64,000 nt of DNA from Salipiger abyssi (lineage in GTDB: Bacteria > Pseudomonadota > Alphaproteobacteria > Rhodobacterales > Rhodobacteraceae): positions 1-64,000 of the forward strand of contig NZ_JAEKIS010000011.1 in NCBI RefSeq assembly GCF_017311415.1, given 5' to 3'. Positions 33,945 through 41,406 of the stretch are shown here, in pieces. A model generated the notes under the pieces. It ran no database searches and was not told the DNA's origin. It saw nothing but the letters and a program-made list of their open reading frames with translations. Position numbers and translations under genes: made by a program. Within the stretch, counting starts at the first letter, position 1. The number at the start of each line of letters is the position of its first letter.

Positions 33945-35315
33945 ATGGCCAGGCAGACTTCGCGCCGTCGCATCTGGGGATGGATGTTCTTCGACTGGGC
34001 GCAGCAACCCTATGCGACGCTGGGCCTGACCTTCATCTTCAGCCCCTATTTCGCCGCCGTGGCCGCCGAGTATTACCTCGGCACCGGCATGGGCGAGGAC
34101 GCCGCCAAAGCACAGGCACAGGGGCTGTGGTCCTCGGCGCAGACGGTCTCCGGACTGTTCATCGCCTTTTCCGCGCCGCTTCTGGGTGCCTGGGCCGATG
34201 CCTCGGGGCGCAAGATGCCCTGGTTCTGGGGCTTTACCGCGCTGGCGGTGATCTGCGCGGCAGCGCTCTGGGGGCTGCTGCCCGACGGGACCGGGCTGAT
34301 GATGGCGCTCATCGCCTTCTGGGTCGGCTTCACCGCCAGCGAATCCGCCTTCAACCTCAACAACGCCACCCTGCCCAGCCTCGGCACGCCCGATGAGGTG
34401 GGCCGCATCAGCGGCAGCGCCTCGGCCTTCGGCTATTGGGGCGGCGTGGTGGCGCTCTTCGTGATGCTGCTGTTCTTTGCCGAGACCGAGAACGGCACTA
34501 CGCTGGTCGGACTGGCCCCGGCCTTTGGCCTCGACCCCGAAACGCGCGAGGGCACGCGCTTTGTCGGCCCGTTCATCGCGCTGTGGTTCGCGCTCTTCAT
34601 GGTGCCGTTCTTCCTGTGGAACCGCGACCCCGGCGCGCTGCGGCAGGAGCGCCCGGGCGGCGGCCAGATCCTGCGCGGGCTGCGCACCAGCCTGCGCGAC
34701 ATGGCCGAGCGGCCCTCCTATCGCAGCTTCCTGCTGGCCTCGATGTTCTACCGCGACTCACTCGCGGCGCTTTATGCCTATGGCGGCATCTATGCGCGGC
34801 TGGTGCTGGGATGGGAGATCACCCAGATCGGCGTCTTCGGCATCATCGCTGCCATCGCGGCGGCGCTGCTCTCCTGGGCGGGCGGGCACGCCGATCAGCG
34901 GCTGGGGCCGAAACCGGTGATCACCATCTGCGTCTGGCTGCTGATCGCGGTGGGCATCGTCATTATCGGCATGTCGCGCGACCATATCCTCTGGATCTCC
35001 CTGCCCGAAGGCTCGACCCTGCCCGATATCGTCTTCTATATCTGCGGCGCGATCATCGGCGGCGCGGGCGGCGCGCTTTATTCCGCCTCACGCTCGATGA
35101 TGGTGCGCCACACCGACCGCGCCCGCGCGGCGGAGGCGTTCGGCCTCTTCGCGCTGACCGGCAAGGCCACCGCCTTCCTCGCACCCGCACTGATCACTTT
35201 TTTCACGCTCTGGACGCAAAGCAATCAGCTGGGCTTTCTACCGGTGATCCTGCTTTTCCTGATGGGGCTGGTTCTGCTACGCTGGGTGCAACCAGACGGA
35301 GACAGAGCAGCATGA
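33945..35315 (+). CDS. MFS transporter of the Atg22/UMF1 type
   Basis: The 456-residue protein has about eleven or twelve membrane segments. The N-terminus (WGWMFFDWAQQPYATLGLTF) and the NNATLPSLGTPDEVGRISG loop are characteristic of the UMF1/vacuole-effluxer Atg22-like subgroup of major facilitators. The substrate is unknown; amino-acid efflux is the usual guess. Its stop overlaps the mepA start (ATGA), so the two are co-translated. Confidence 0.88.
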   Translation: MARQTSRRRIWGWMFFDWAQQPYATLGLTFIFSPYFAAVAAEYYLGTGMGEDAAKAQAQGLWSSAQTVSGLFIAFSAPLLGAWADASGRKMPWFWGFTALAVICAAALWGLLPDGTGLMMALIAFWVGFTASESAFNLNNATLPSLGTPDEVGRISGSASAFGYWGGVVALFVMLLFFAETENGTTLVGLAPAFGLDPETREGTRFVGPFIALWFALFMVPFFLWNRDPGALRQERPGGGQILRGLRTSLRDMAERPSYRSFLLASMFYRDSLAALYAYGGIYARLVLGWEITQIGVFGIIAAIAAALLSWAGGHADQRLGPKPVITICVWLLIAVGIVIIGMSRDHILWISLPEGSTLPDIVFYICGAIIGGAGGALYSASRSMMVRHTDRARAAEAFGLFALTGKATAFLAPALITFFTLWTQSNQLGFLPVILLFLMGLVLLRWVQPDGDRAA

Positions 35316-36235
35316 TCCGCACCCTGATCGCCCTCGCCCTGGCCGCAACGGTTCTCACCGGATGCGGCGGAGACAGGCCCGCGCCCGCCCCGAAACAGCA
35401 GACAGAGCTGCCGCGCGTCACCGGCGTGCTCTCGACCAAGAACGCCAAGGCGCTCTTCGGCGCCGAGGATCGCGGCTCGCCGCAACAGTCGGCCCCCTTT
35501 GGCAGCTATGCCAAGGGCTGCCTCGCCGGCGCCGCGCAGTTGCCCGAGACCGGGCCGACCTGGCAGGCGATGCGGCTGTCGCGCAACCGCAACTGGGGCC
35601 ATCCGGAGCTCATCGGTTTCGTGCAGGACCTGTCGCGCAAGGCCGCCGCCCAGCCGGGCTGGAACGGGCTCTATGTGGGCGATATCAGCCAGCCGCGCGG
35701 CGGGCCGATGACTTCGGGCCATGCCAGCCATCAGATCGGGCTGGATGCGGATATCTGGATGCGCCCCGCCGACAACCTGCATCTGAGCCGCGACGCGCGC
35801 GAGAACATCTCGTCGATTTCGATGCGGCGCAGCTCTGGCGCCTTTACCAACAACAACTGGACCCGCGCCCATCACGAGATTCTCAAGGCCGCCGCGCAGG
35901 ATCCGCGCGTCGCCCGGATTTTTGTCTTCCCCGGCGCCAAGGTTCAGATGTGCAACGACGAAAAGGGCGATCGCGCCTGGCTGCGCAAGATCCGGCCCTG
36001 GTGGGGGCATCACTATCACTTCCATGTGCGCCTCTCCTGCCCGAAAGGCGCGAGCGGCTGCGTGAACCAGACCCCGCCCCCCGCCGGTGACGGCTGCGCC
36101 GATGCGCAGGCCTGGGTGAACAACATCCTGAACCCGCCGCCGCCCGATCCGAACGCGCCGAAACCCAAGCCCAAGCGCGAACTCACCATGGGAGACCTCC
36201 CCGCCCAATGCGCCTCCGTGCTCGCGGCGCGCTAG
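35312..36235 (+). CDS. mepA: Penicillin-insensitive murein endopeptidase
   Basis: The 307-residue lipoprotein has a lipobox (VLTGC, acylated Cys about residue 19) and a metal-binding LAS-type peptidase centre: HASHQIGLDADIW and the HHYHFHVRL block near residues 232-240. It cleaves D-Ala-mDAP crosslinks in peptidoglycan. GAACTCAGCA-like spacing and the ATGA overlap with the upstream MFS gene mark the start. Its last 28 bp overlap the next gene, so the three form one operon. Confidence 0.92.
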   Translation: MIRTLIALALAATVLTGCGGDRPAPAPKQQTELPRVTGVLSTKNAKALFGAEDRGSPQQSAPFGSYAKGCLAGAAQLPETGPTWQAMRLSRNRNWGHPELIGFVQDLSRKAAAQPGWNGLYVGDISQPRGGPMTSGHASHQIGLDADIWMRPADNLHLSRDARENISSISMRRSSGAFTNNNWTRAHHEILKAAAQDPRVARIFVFPGAKVQMCNDEKGDRAWLRKIRPWWGHHYHFHVRLSCPKGASGCVNQTPPPAGDGCADAQAWVNNILNPPPPDPNAPKPKPKRELTMGDLPAQCASVLAAR

Positions 36236-37119
36236 GCGCCGCCCTGGCCGGATGCCTTGCGCTTGCCGCCGCCGCCAGCGGCGGCGAGGCGGAGTTTTCC
36301 GGCAGTTTCACCTGGAGATCGGACGATCCCGCCTTTGGCGGGTTCTCGGGGCTTGAGGTCTCGGAGGACGGCACGCGTTTCACCGCGATCAGCGACCGCA
36401 CCATGATCGTGTCCGGTCGGCTGCTGCGCCGCGATGGGGAGATCGTCGGGGTGGAGGCGGGCCCGATCGAGCGCCTGCTCGACGCGCAAGGCAAGATTCA
36501 GGCGAAAGCACAGGGCGATTCCGAAGGGCTCGCGATCCGCGCCGACGGGCGGCGTTTCGTGTCTTTCGAGGGGATCGGCAGGGTCTGGGCCTATGTCACG
36601 CTCGACAAGGCCGCGCGCCTGCCGATCCCCGACGCCTTCAAGTCGCTGCAAAGCAATTCCGGGCTGGAGGCGCTGGCGATCGACGCGGACGGCCGGCTCT
36701 ATACTTTGCCCGAACGCTCCGGCGCGCTGACCCGCCCCTTTCCGGTCTGGCGCTATGACAACGGCACCTGGACCCAGCCTTTCGACATCCCGCGCCGCGG
36801 CGGCTTTCTCGCCGTCGGCGCCGATATCGGGCCGGACGGGCGGTTCTACCTGCTCGAACGCGAGTTCACCGGCTTCGGCTTCCGCAGCCGGGTGCGCCGC
36901 TTCGACATGTCGGAGACCGCGCTCAGCGGCGAAAAGACGCTGTTCGAAAGCCCGCTGCTGCGGCACGACAACCTCGAAGGGCTGGCGGTCTGGCAGGATC
37001 CGCAGGGCAATATCCGGCTCACGATGATCTCCGACGACAATTTCAACGCCCTTCAGCGCACCCAGTTCGTCGAATACACGGTGCCGGAATCGCTTGCGTC
37101 AAAGCCCGCCAGACCTTAA
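36208..37119 (+). CDS. Phytase-fold esterase-like protein
   Basis: The 303-residue protein has an N-terminal signal-like segment (GAALAGCLALAAAASG) and repeated beta-propeller strands with GFSGLEVSEDGTRF, DSEGLAIRADGRRFVSFE and NLEGLAVW, the pattern of the 'esterase-like activity of phytase' family. Probably periplasmic. The substrate is unknown. It begins 28 bp inside mepA, so translation is coupled. Confidence 0.85.
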   Translation: MRLRARGALGAALAGCLALAAAASGGEAEFSGSFTWRSDDPAFGGFSGLEVSEDGTRFTAISDRTMIVSGRLLRRDGEIVGVEAGPIERLLDAQGKIQAKAQGDSEGLAIRADGRRFVSFEGIGRVWAYVTLDKAARLPIPDAFKSLQSNSGLEALAIDADGRLYTLPERSGALTRPFPVWRYDNGTWTQPFDIPRRGGFLAVGADIGPDGRFYLLEREFTGFGFRSRVRRFDMSETALSGEKTLFESPLLRHDNLEGLAVWQDPQGNIRLTMISDDNFNALQRTQFVEYTVPESLASKPARP

Positions 37120-37183
37120 ACGGGCGCGTCCGCCGTCCGGGCGGGCCAAGTCCCCGCAACCTTGTCAAAACGGGTCGAGATCC

Positions 37184-37825
37184 ATGACGCGCAGACATCT
37201 TCCCGGCATTATAGCCATGGCCGCCATCGTGCTGGCCTCCAATATCCTGGTGCAGTTCCTGTTCGGCCAGTGGCTGACCTGGGGCGCCTTCACCTATCCC
37301 CTCGCCTTTCTCGTCACCGATGTGATGAACCGCCTCTACGGCGCGCAGGCCGCGCGCAAGGTGGTCTTTGCCGGCTTTGTCGTCGGCGTCATCTGCTCGC
37401 TGATCGGCACGCAGATCATGCTGGAGGGCGATGGCTACACCTATCCGGCGGTCACCCTGCGCATCGCGCTCGGCTCAGGCCTCGCTTTCCTGGTGGCGCA
37501 GCTGATGGATGTGGCGATCTTCGACCGCTTGCGCAACGGCGCCTGGTGGCGCGCACCGCTGGCCTCGACGCTGGTGGGCAGCTCGCTCGACACCGCGATC
37601 TTCTTCACCATCGCCTTCTCCGGCGCGCTGAGCTTTATCGAGCCCGCCAACGATGTGAGCTGGGCCGGCGAGACGCTGCCGCTGCTGGGCTCGGGCCCGC
37701 CGGTACCGCTCTGGGTGTCGCTGGGCGTGGCCGACTGGCTGGTTAAGCTGACGCTCGCCATCATCGCGCTGATCCCCTTCCGTTTGATCGTTTCGAAGGC
37801 AGTTTCTGCACGGTCTTTTGCCTGA
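37184..37825 (+). CDS. VUT/queuosine-precursor transporter-like membrane protein
   Basis: The 213-residue protein has six hydrophobic segments and the sequence LTWGAFTYPLAFLVTDVMNRLYG typical of the YhhQ/VUT family (partly quoted as TYPLAFLVTDVMNRLYG), whose E. coli member imports queuosine precursors used in tRNA modification. I placed the start at the ATG at 37184, after a leaderless-looking gap. A short inverted repeat GCAAAA-N4-TTTTGC follows the stop. Confidence 0.88.
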   Translation: MTRRHLPGIIAMAAIVLASNILVQFLFGQWLTWGAFTYPLAFLVTDVMNRLYGAQAARKVVFAGFVVGVICSLIGTQIMLEGDGYTYPAVTLRIALGSGLAFLVAQLMDVAIFDRLRNGAWWRAPLASTLVGSSLDTAIFFTIAFSGALSFIEPANDVSWAGETLPLLGSGPPVPLWVSLGVADWLVKLTLAIIALIPFRLIVSKAVSARSFA

Positions 37826-37906
37826 GCTGCAAAAAACGTTTTGCGAAAGCGGTCGTCCATGGCACGCTAGTCTTGCGTTTTTCAACAGCTGAAAGGAGGT
37901 GATCCA

Positions 37907-37963
37907 GTGTCTAGAGAAACATTGGAGAGAGGTGTCGGAACAGTTCGGAGGGCAGAACGCTAG
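37907..37963 (+). CDS. 18-codon micro-ORF with near-perfect ribosome binding site
   Basis: GTG at 37907 starts an 18-residue frame rich in Arg and Glu, ending TAG. It is preceded by AAAGGAGGTGATCC, complementary over 14 nt to the conserved 16S rRNA 3' end, at ideal spacing. The peptide has no recognisable family. It may be a leader peptide whose translation status controls the RNA downstream, or a ribosome-binding decoy. Confidence 0.5.
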   Translation: MSRETLERGVGTVRRAER

Positions 37964-38031
37964 GGCAGCCCCTGGCGTAAAGGAAACCCGAATTGGCATT
38001 GCCTAACCGGCACGCCTCCTTGACGTCTCGA

Positions 38032-38070
38032 ATGGGTCGCCCGACAGGCAGGGCGGCCCATTTCTGTTTT
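38032..38070 (+). terminator. Rho-independent terminator before arfB
   Basis: An 11-bp stem ATGGGTCGCCC/GGGCGGCCCAT (one G-U pair) with an 8-nt loop is followed by TTCTGTTTT. It lies 69 bp after the micro-ORF stop and 26 bp before the arfB start. Confidence 0.85.
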
Positions 38071-38083
38071 GCACACAACCCCC

Positions 38084-38089
38084 TATAAC
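38084..38089 (+). promoter_or_regulatory. Candidate -10 element for arfB
   Basis: TATAAC ends 6 bp before the arfB ATG, with no ribosome binding site between, so a transcript from it would be leaderless. A convincing -35 is lacking (TTTCTG at 38061-38066 is the best at 17-bp spacing). Confidence 0.35.
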
Positions 38090-38095
38090 GCAGCC

Positions 38096-38515
38096 ATGTT
38101 GCAGATCACCGACCGCATCCAGATCGAAGACTGGGAAATCACCGAACAGTTCATCCGTGCCTCCGGGCCGGGCGGGCAGAACGTGAACAAGGTCTCCTCC
38201 GCCGTGGAGCTGCGCTTCGAGGCGGAGCGCTCTCCCAACCTGCCCGCGCCGGTAAAGACGCGGCTGCGCAAGCTCGCGGGGCGGCGCTGGACCAAGGAGG
38301 GGGCGCTGGTGCTTCAGGTCGACGAGACCCGCAGCCAGGCCCGCAATCGCGAAATCGCCCGCGAGCGGCTGGCCGAGCTGATTCGCAAGGCGCTGGAAAA
38401 GCCCCGGCGCCGCATCCCGACCAAGCCGACGCTGGGCTCGAAACGGCGGCGGCTGGAAGGCAAGAAGGCGCGCGGCGAGGTCAAGGCGCTGCGCGGCAAG
38501 GTCGATCCCGACTGA
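38096..38515 (+). CDS. arfB: Alternative ribosome-rescue factor (release-factor-like, ArfB/YaeJ)
   Basis: The 139-residue protein has the catalytic GGQ of release factors in SGPGGQNVNK near residue 25 and a basic C-terminal tail (TLGSKRRRLEGKKARGEVKALRG; partly quoted as LGSKRRRLEGKKARGEV) that in ArfB enters the empty mRNA channel of a stalled ribosome. It hydrolyses peptidyl-tRNA without a stop codon. Start at the ATG of MLQITDR. No ribosome binding site is visible upstream, and the micro-ORF/terminator unit precedes it by 26 bp. Confidence 0.94.
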   Translation: MLQITDRIQIEDWEITEQFIRASGPGGQNVNKVSSAVELRFEAERSPNLPAPVKTRLRKLAGRRWTKEGALVLQVDETRSQARNREIARERLAELIRKALEKPRRRIPTKPTLGSKRRRLEGKKARGEVKALRGKVDPD

Positions 38516-38572
38516 CCGGGGGCATAAGCCCGAAGGCGCGCGCGGCCCGGACACAGGCCGCGACAGGCGCCG

Positions 38573-39103
38573 TCAGTTGGAGCAGCGTTTCTCCGCATCC
38601 TCGACCGCGGCGGTAAAGCCCAGCAGCGAGAACGTGTCCTGGGTCTGCGTCCCGCGCGAGGAGCGCGCCGTCAGCACCGCATCGGCGCCACGCTTCATCG
38701 CGGTGATGATCTTGGCGTCTTCCTGCGGGGTCGCCGGCCAGGCCCATTCGCCCTCGGTATAGAGCTCGAATTCAGAGCCGCTGATATTGACGTTCACCGT
38801 CGACCCGCCGGCAAAGGGGTAGCCGCCGGTAAAGGCCACCTGCCCCGTCACATTCGCGCCCGGGCGGTAGAACACCATCAGCAGGATATCGCCGCGCCGC
38901 ACCGATACGACGCGCCCGTCCTTGGTGTTGACGCTTTCCTTGTAAGTGGTGACGGCCCAGCATTCGCGCGGGTCGTTGCCTTCGAACACGGACCAGTCGG
39001 TGATCGCGTTGACCCGGTTCTGGCTCTCTTCCTGGGCCAGCGCCGATGTCGCCGCCAGTGCCAGAAAGGCGCCGCTCAGAACTCCACCGAGAAATGACTT
39101 CAT
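38573..39103 (-). CDS. Invasion-associated locus B (IalB) family protein
   Basis: The 176-residue protein has a signal peptide (MKSFLGGVLSGAFLALAATSALA) and a mature domain with WSVFEGNDPRECWAVT near residue 40 and a final Cys, fitting the IalB family of small periplasmic proteins. Its biochemical role is unknown. I chose the start at 39103 instead of 39133; the first ten residues of the longer frame lack character. It is convergent with arfB. Confidence 0.82.
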   Translation of the reverse strand: MKSFLGGVLSGAFLALAATSALAQEESQNRVNAITDWSVFEGNDPRECWAVTTYKESVNTKDGRVVSVRRGDILLMVFYRPGANVTGQVAFTGGYPFAGGSTVNVNISGSEFELYTEGEWAWPATPQEDAKIITAMKRGADAVLTARSSRGTQTQDTFSLLGFTAAVEDAEKRCSN

Positions 39104-39273
39104 ACGTGCAGCCTCCAGCTGTCCTTGCCTCAATGCGTGCGGTCAGCGCCTTACCTGTTTCGGCTATTTCGGCAGCGCAACCATTTTCTACTCGACGGCG
39201 CGAGGATAGCCTGAAAAATACGGTGTCATAAACCCCCCGTTGGCAAGATATCGCTTAGTTGTGAGGTCACCCC

Positions 39274-40263
39274 ATGGCTGCCGCCGCTGAACCTATGGTT
39301 GAAATCCACCGCGGACCGCTGGCGGAAAGCCTGCATGCCGGCCACGCGGTCATCTGCGACGAAACCGGGCATATCGTGCAGGCCTGGGGCGATCCGGGTG
39401 CGCTCATCCTGCCGCGAAGCTCGGCGAAGATGATTCAGGCGCTGCCGCTGGTCGCCTCCGGCGCGGCAGAGGCGCAGGGGCTGACCGTGCCGCAGCTCGC
39501 GCTGGCCTGCGCCTCGCATCAGGGCGCGCCGGTCCATGTCGCGGCGGTAAACGCCTGGCTCGCCGATCTCGGGCTCACCGACGACGATCTGCGCTGCGGA
39601 CCTGAGCCGTCGCGCGACAAGGCGCTGCGCTTTGCAATGATCCGCGACGGGCAGAGCCCCTGTCAGGTGCACAACAACTGCTCGGGAAAGCATGCGGGCT
39701 TTCTGACCCTGACCCGGCATCTGGGCGCGGGGCCGGACTATGTGGATCCCGACCATCCGGTGCAAAAGGCGGTGAAAGAGGCCTTCGAGACCGTGACCGG
39801 GCAGGACAGCCCCGGCTTTGGCATCGACGGTTGCTCGGCGCCGAATTTCGCCACCACCATGCACGCCATGGCGCGTGCCATGGCCTGGTATGCCGGGGCG
39901 GCGAAACGCGACGACACGCTCAGCCGGGCCGCCGCGCGGCTGGTGGAGGCGATGATGGCCTATCCAGAGCTGGTCGCGGGCGAGGGCCGCGCCTGCACCC
40001 TGCTGATGCGCGCCGCAAAGGAGCCGGTGGCGATCAAGACCGGGGCGGAGGGCTATTTCATCGCCATCCTGCCGCAGCGCGGGCTGGGCGTTGCGCTCAA
40101 GATCGCCGACGGCGCCACCCGCGCCTCCGAGGCGGCCTTTGCCGCGATCATGGTAAAGCTCGGTGTGCTGGACCCGGCGCATCCAGACGTGAAGCGCTTT
40201 CTGAACCCCGAGATCCGCAACAAGCGCGGCATCGTCACCGGTGAGATCCGCGCGGTGCTGTAG
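39274..40263 (+). CDS. L-asparaginase II family protein
   Basis: The 329-residue protein shows the hallmark blocks of the type II bacterial asparaginase family related to rhizobial AnsA (PF06089-like): HAVICDETGHIVQAWGD near residue 24, LPRSSAKMIQALPLV, the HNNCSGKHAGFL block near residue 132, and GIDGCSAPNF. It should hydrolyse L-asparagine to aspartate and ammonia. Its stop codon TAG lies inside a palindromic repeat element, which is followed by serB on the other strand. Confidence 0.9.
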   Translation: MAAAAEPMVEIHRGPLAESLHAGHAVICDETGHIVQAWGDPGALILPRSSAKMIQALPLVASGAAEAQGLTVPQLALACASHQGAPVHVAAVNAWLADLGLTDDDLRCGPEPSRDKALRFAMIRDGQSPCQVHNNCSGKHAGFLTLTRHLGAGPDYVDPDHPVQKAVKEAFETVTGQDSPGFGIDGCSAPNFATTMHAMARAMAWYAGAAKRDDTLSRAAARLVEAMMAYPELVAGEGRACTLLMRAAKEPVAIKTGAEGYFIAILPQRGLGVALKIADGATRASEAAFAAIMVKLGVLDPAHPDVKRFLNPEIRNKRGIVTGEIRAVL

Positions 40264-40331
40264 GGTGGGCAATCTGCCCACCGTGTGCCTGCGCTAACCT
40301 CGGGAAACGGTGGGCAGGATTGCCCACCCTA
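40261..40331. repeat. Mirrored pair of GGTGGGCA palindromes
   Basis: Palindromes GGTGGGCA-N3-TGCCCACC (40264-40282) and GGTGGGCA-N4-TGCCCACC (40309-40328) face each other between convergent asparaginase and serB. Each outer flank is TAGG or CCTA, and these TAG triplets are the stop codons of the asparaginase gene (40261-40263) and serB (40329-40331). It is the same unit as at 3141-3205. Confidence 0.9.
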
Positions 40332-41192
40332 CGCGAAATCGCTCTGAGCATAGCCCTGGAGATAGAGCAGCGCGGTCAGGTCGCCGTGGTTCACCCGCAG
40401 ATCGCATTGCGCCTGCACCGAGGGTTTGGCGTGCAGCGCCACGCCAAAACCGGCACGACCCAGCATGCCCAGATCGTTGGCGCCGTCGCCCACCGCCAGC
40501 ACATCCGCCTCGGAAAGACCCAGCCGCGCAGTGATCTCTTCCAGCGCCTGCACCTTGGCCTCGCGCCCGAGGATCGGACGGGCCACATCGCCGGAAAGCC
40601 TGCCACCCTCGGTCAGCAGCGTATTGGCGCGGTTCTCGTCGAACCCCACCAGCGCCGCCACACGCGCGGTAAAGGCGGTGAACCCGCCCGAGACCAGCGC
40701 GGTATAGGCGCCCTGCGCCTTCATCGTCGCGACCAGCGTCTTGCCGCCGGGCATCAGCGTGATGCGGGCGTCCAGCACCTTGTCGATGACGCTTTCCGGC
40801 AGATCCTTCAGCAGCGCCACACGCTCGGTCAGCGCGCCCTCGAAATCCAGCTCGCCGTTCATCGCCCGCGCGGTGATCTCCTTCACATGCGCGCCGACGC
40901 CGGCCTCTTCGGCCAGCTCGTCGATGCATTCCTGCTGGATCATGGTCGAATCCATATCCGCCAGCAGCATCTTCTTGCGGCGCCCTTCAGCGGGCAAAAG
41001 GTTCAGGTCGGCCTGATCGGCGATGGAGCCGCGCAGCTCTTCGAGATTGGCGGGCGGCGTCTCCAGCGGAAATTCCGCCGCCTCACCGCGCGCCAGCCAG
41101 ACCGCCTCGCCGCCGCCCAAAGCGTTGCGCAGCGCCGAGACCAAGGCCGGGTCGAGAGCGCCCGGGCGGGCGATGAGCGAAACGATATACAT
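40329..41192 (-). CDS. serB: Phosphoserine phosphatase
   Basis: The 287-residue protein has the HAD phosphatase nucleophile motif in LLADMDSTMIQQECIDELAE near residue 85, TALVSGGFTAF for motif II and VLAVGDGANDLGMLGRAGFG for motifs III/IV. It makes L-serine from phosphoserine. Residues 1-75 form an ACT-like N-terminus. I chose the ATG at 41192 (MYIVSLIARPG); the longer frame to 41366 crosses a repeat element. Its stop codon lies inside the mirrored palindrome pair. Confidence 0.94.
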   Translation of the reverse strand: MYIVSLIARPGALDPALVSALRNALGGGEAVWLARGEAAEFPLETPPANLEELRGSIADQADLNLLPAEGRRKKMLLADMDSTMIQQECIDELAEEAGVGAHVKEITARAMNGELDFEGALTERVALLKDLPESVIDKVLDARITLMPGGKTLVATMKAQGAYTALVSGGFTAFTARVAALVGFDENRANTLLTEGGRLSGDVARPILGREAKVQALEEITARLGLSEADVLAVGDGANDLGMLGRAGFGVALHAKPSVQAQCDLRVNHGDLTALLYLQGYAQSDFA

Positions 41193-41278
41193 GGGCAGGG
41201 CCTCCGGATCCGATGCGAGGCGCTTCTGGCACGGGGACGCGGCTTTGGCCAGCCCTGCGCAGCCTGGCGAGGGCGGGA

Positions 41279-41327
41279 GCGAGGGGCCAGCCCCTCGCGC
41301 ACCCCGGGATATTTCGGGCCAATGGAA
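41279..41327. repeat. Dispersed hairpin-repeat element, second copy
   Basis: GCGAGGGG-N4-CCCCTCGC (41279-41298) is followed by GGGATATTTCGGGCCAATGG (41306-41325) then AA, matching the element after atoA at 9781-9802. It lies between serB and the convergent MotB-like gene. Confidence 0.8.
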
Positions 41328-41406
41328 ACAACCGGGGTCGTCCGAGGGGCGGCTTGTTGTCCGCATCCTGCCCTGCGAAGCATCGTAGGGGGATTCCCCT
41401 GCCGGA

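Larger units (their letters stand above)
37892..38070 (+). ncRNA. Candidate leader RNA/riboregulator with micro-ORF and terminator
   Basis: This stretch contains, in order, AAAGGAGGTGATCC (37892-37905), an 18-codon frame, a segment CGCCTCCTT (38013-38021) that can pair with AAGGAGGTG (37893-37901) over nine bases including one G-U pair, and a terminator. No transcript data exist, and it could be an independent small RNA or the arfB leader. All pairing claims are read from the sequence by eye. Confidence 0.55.
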
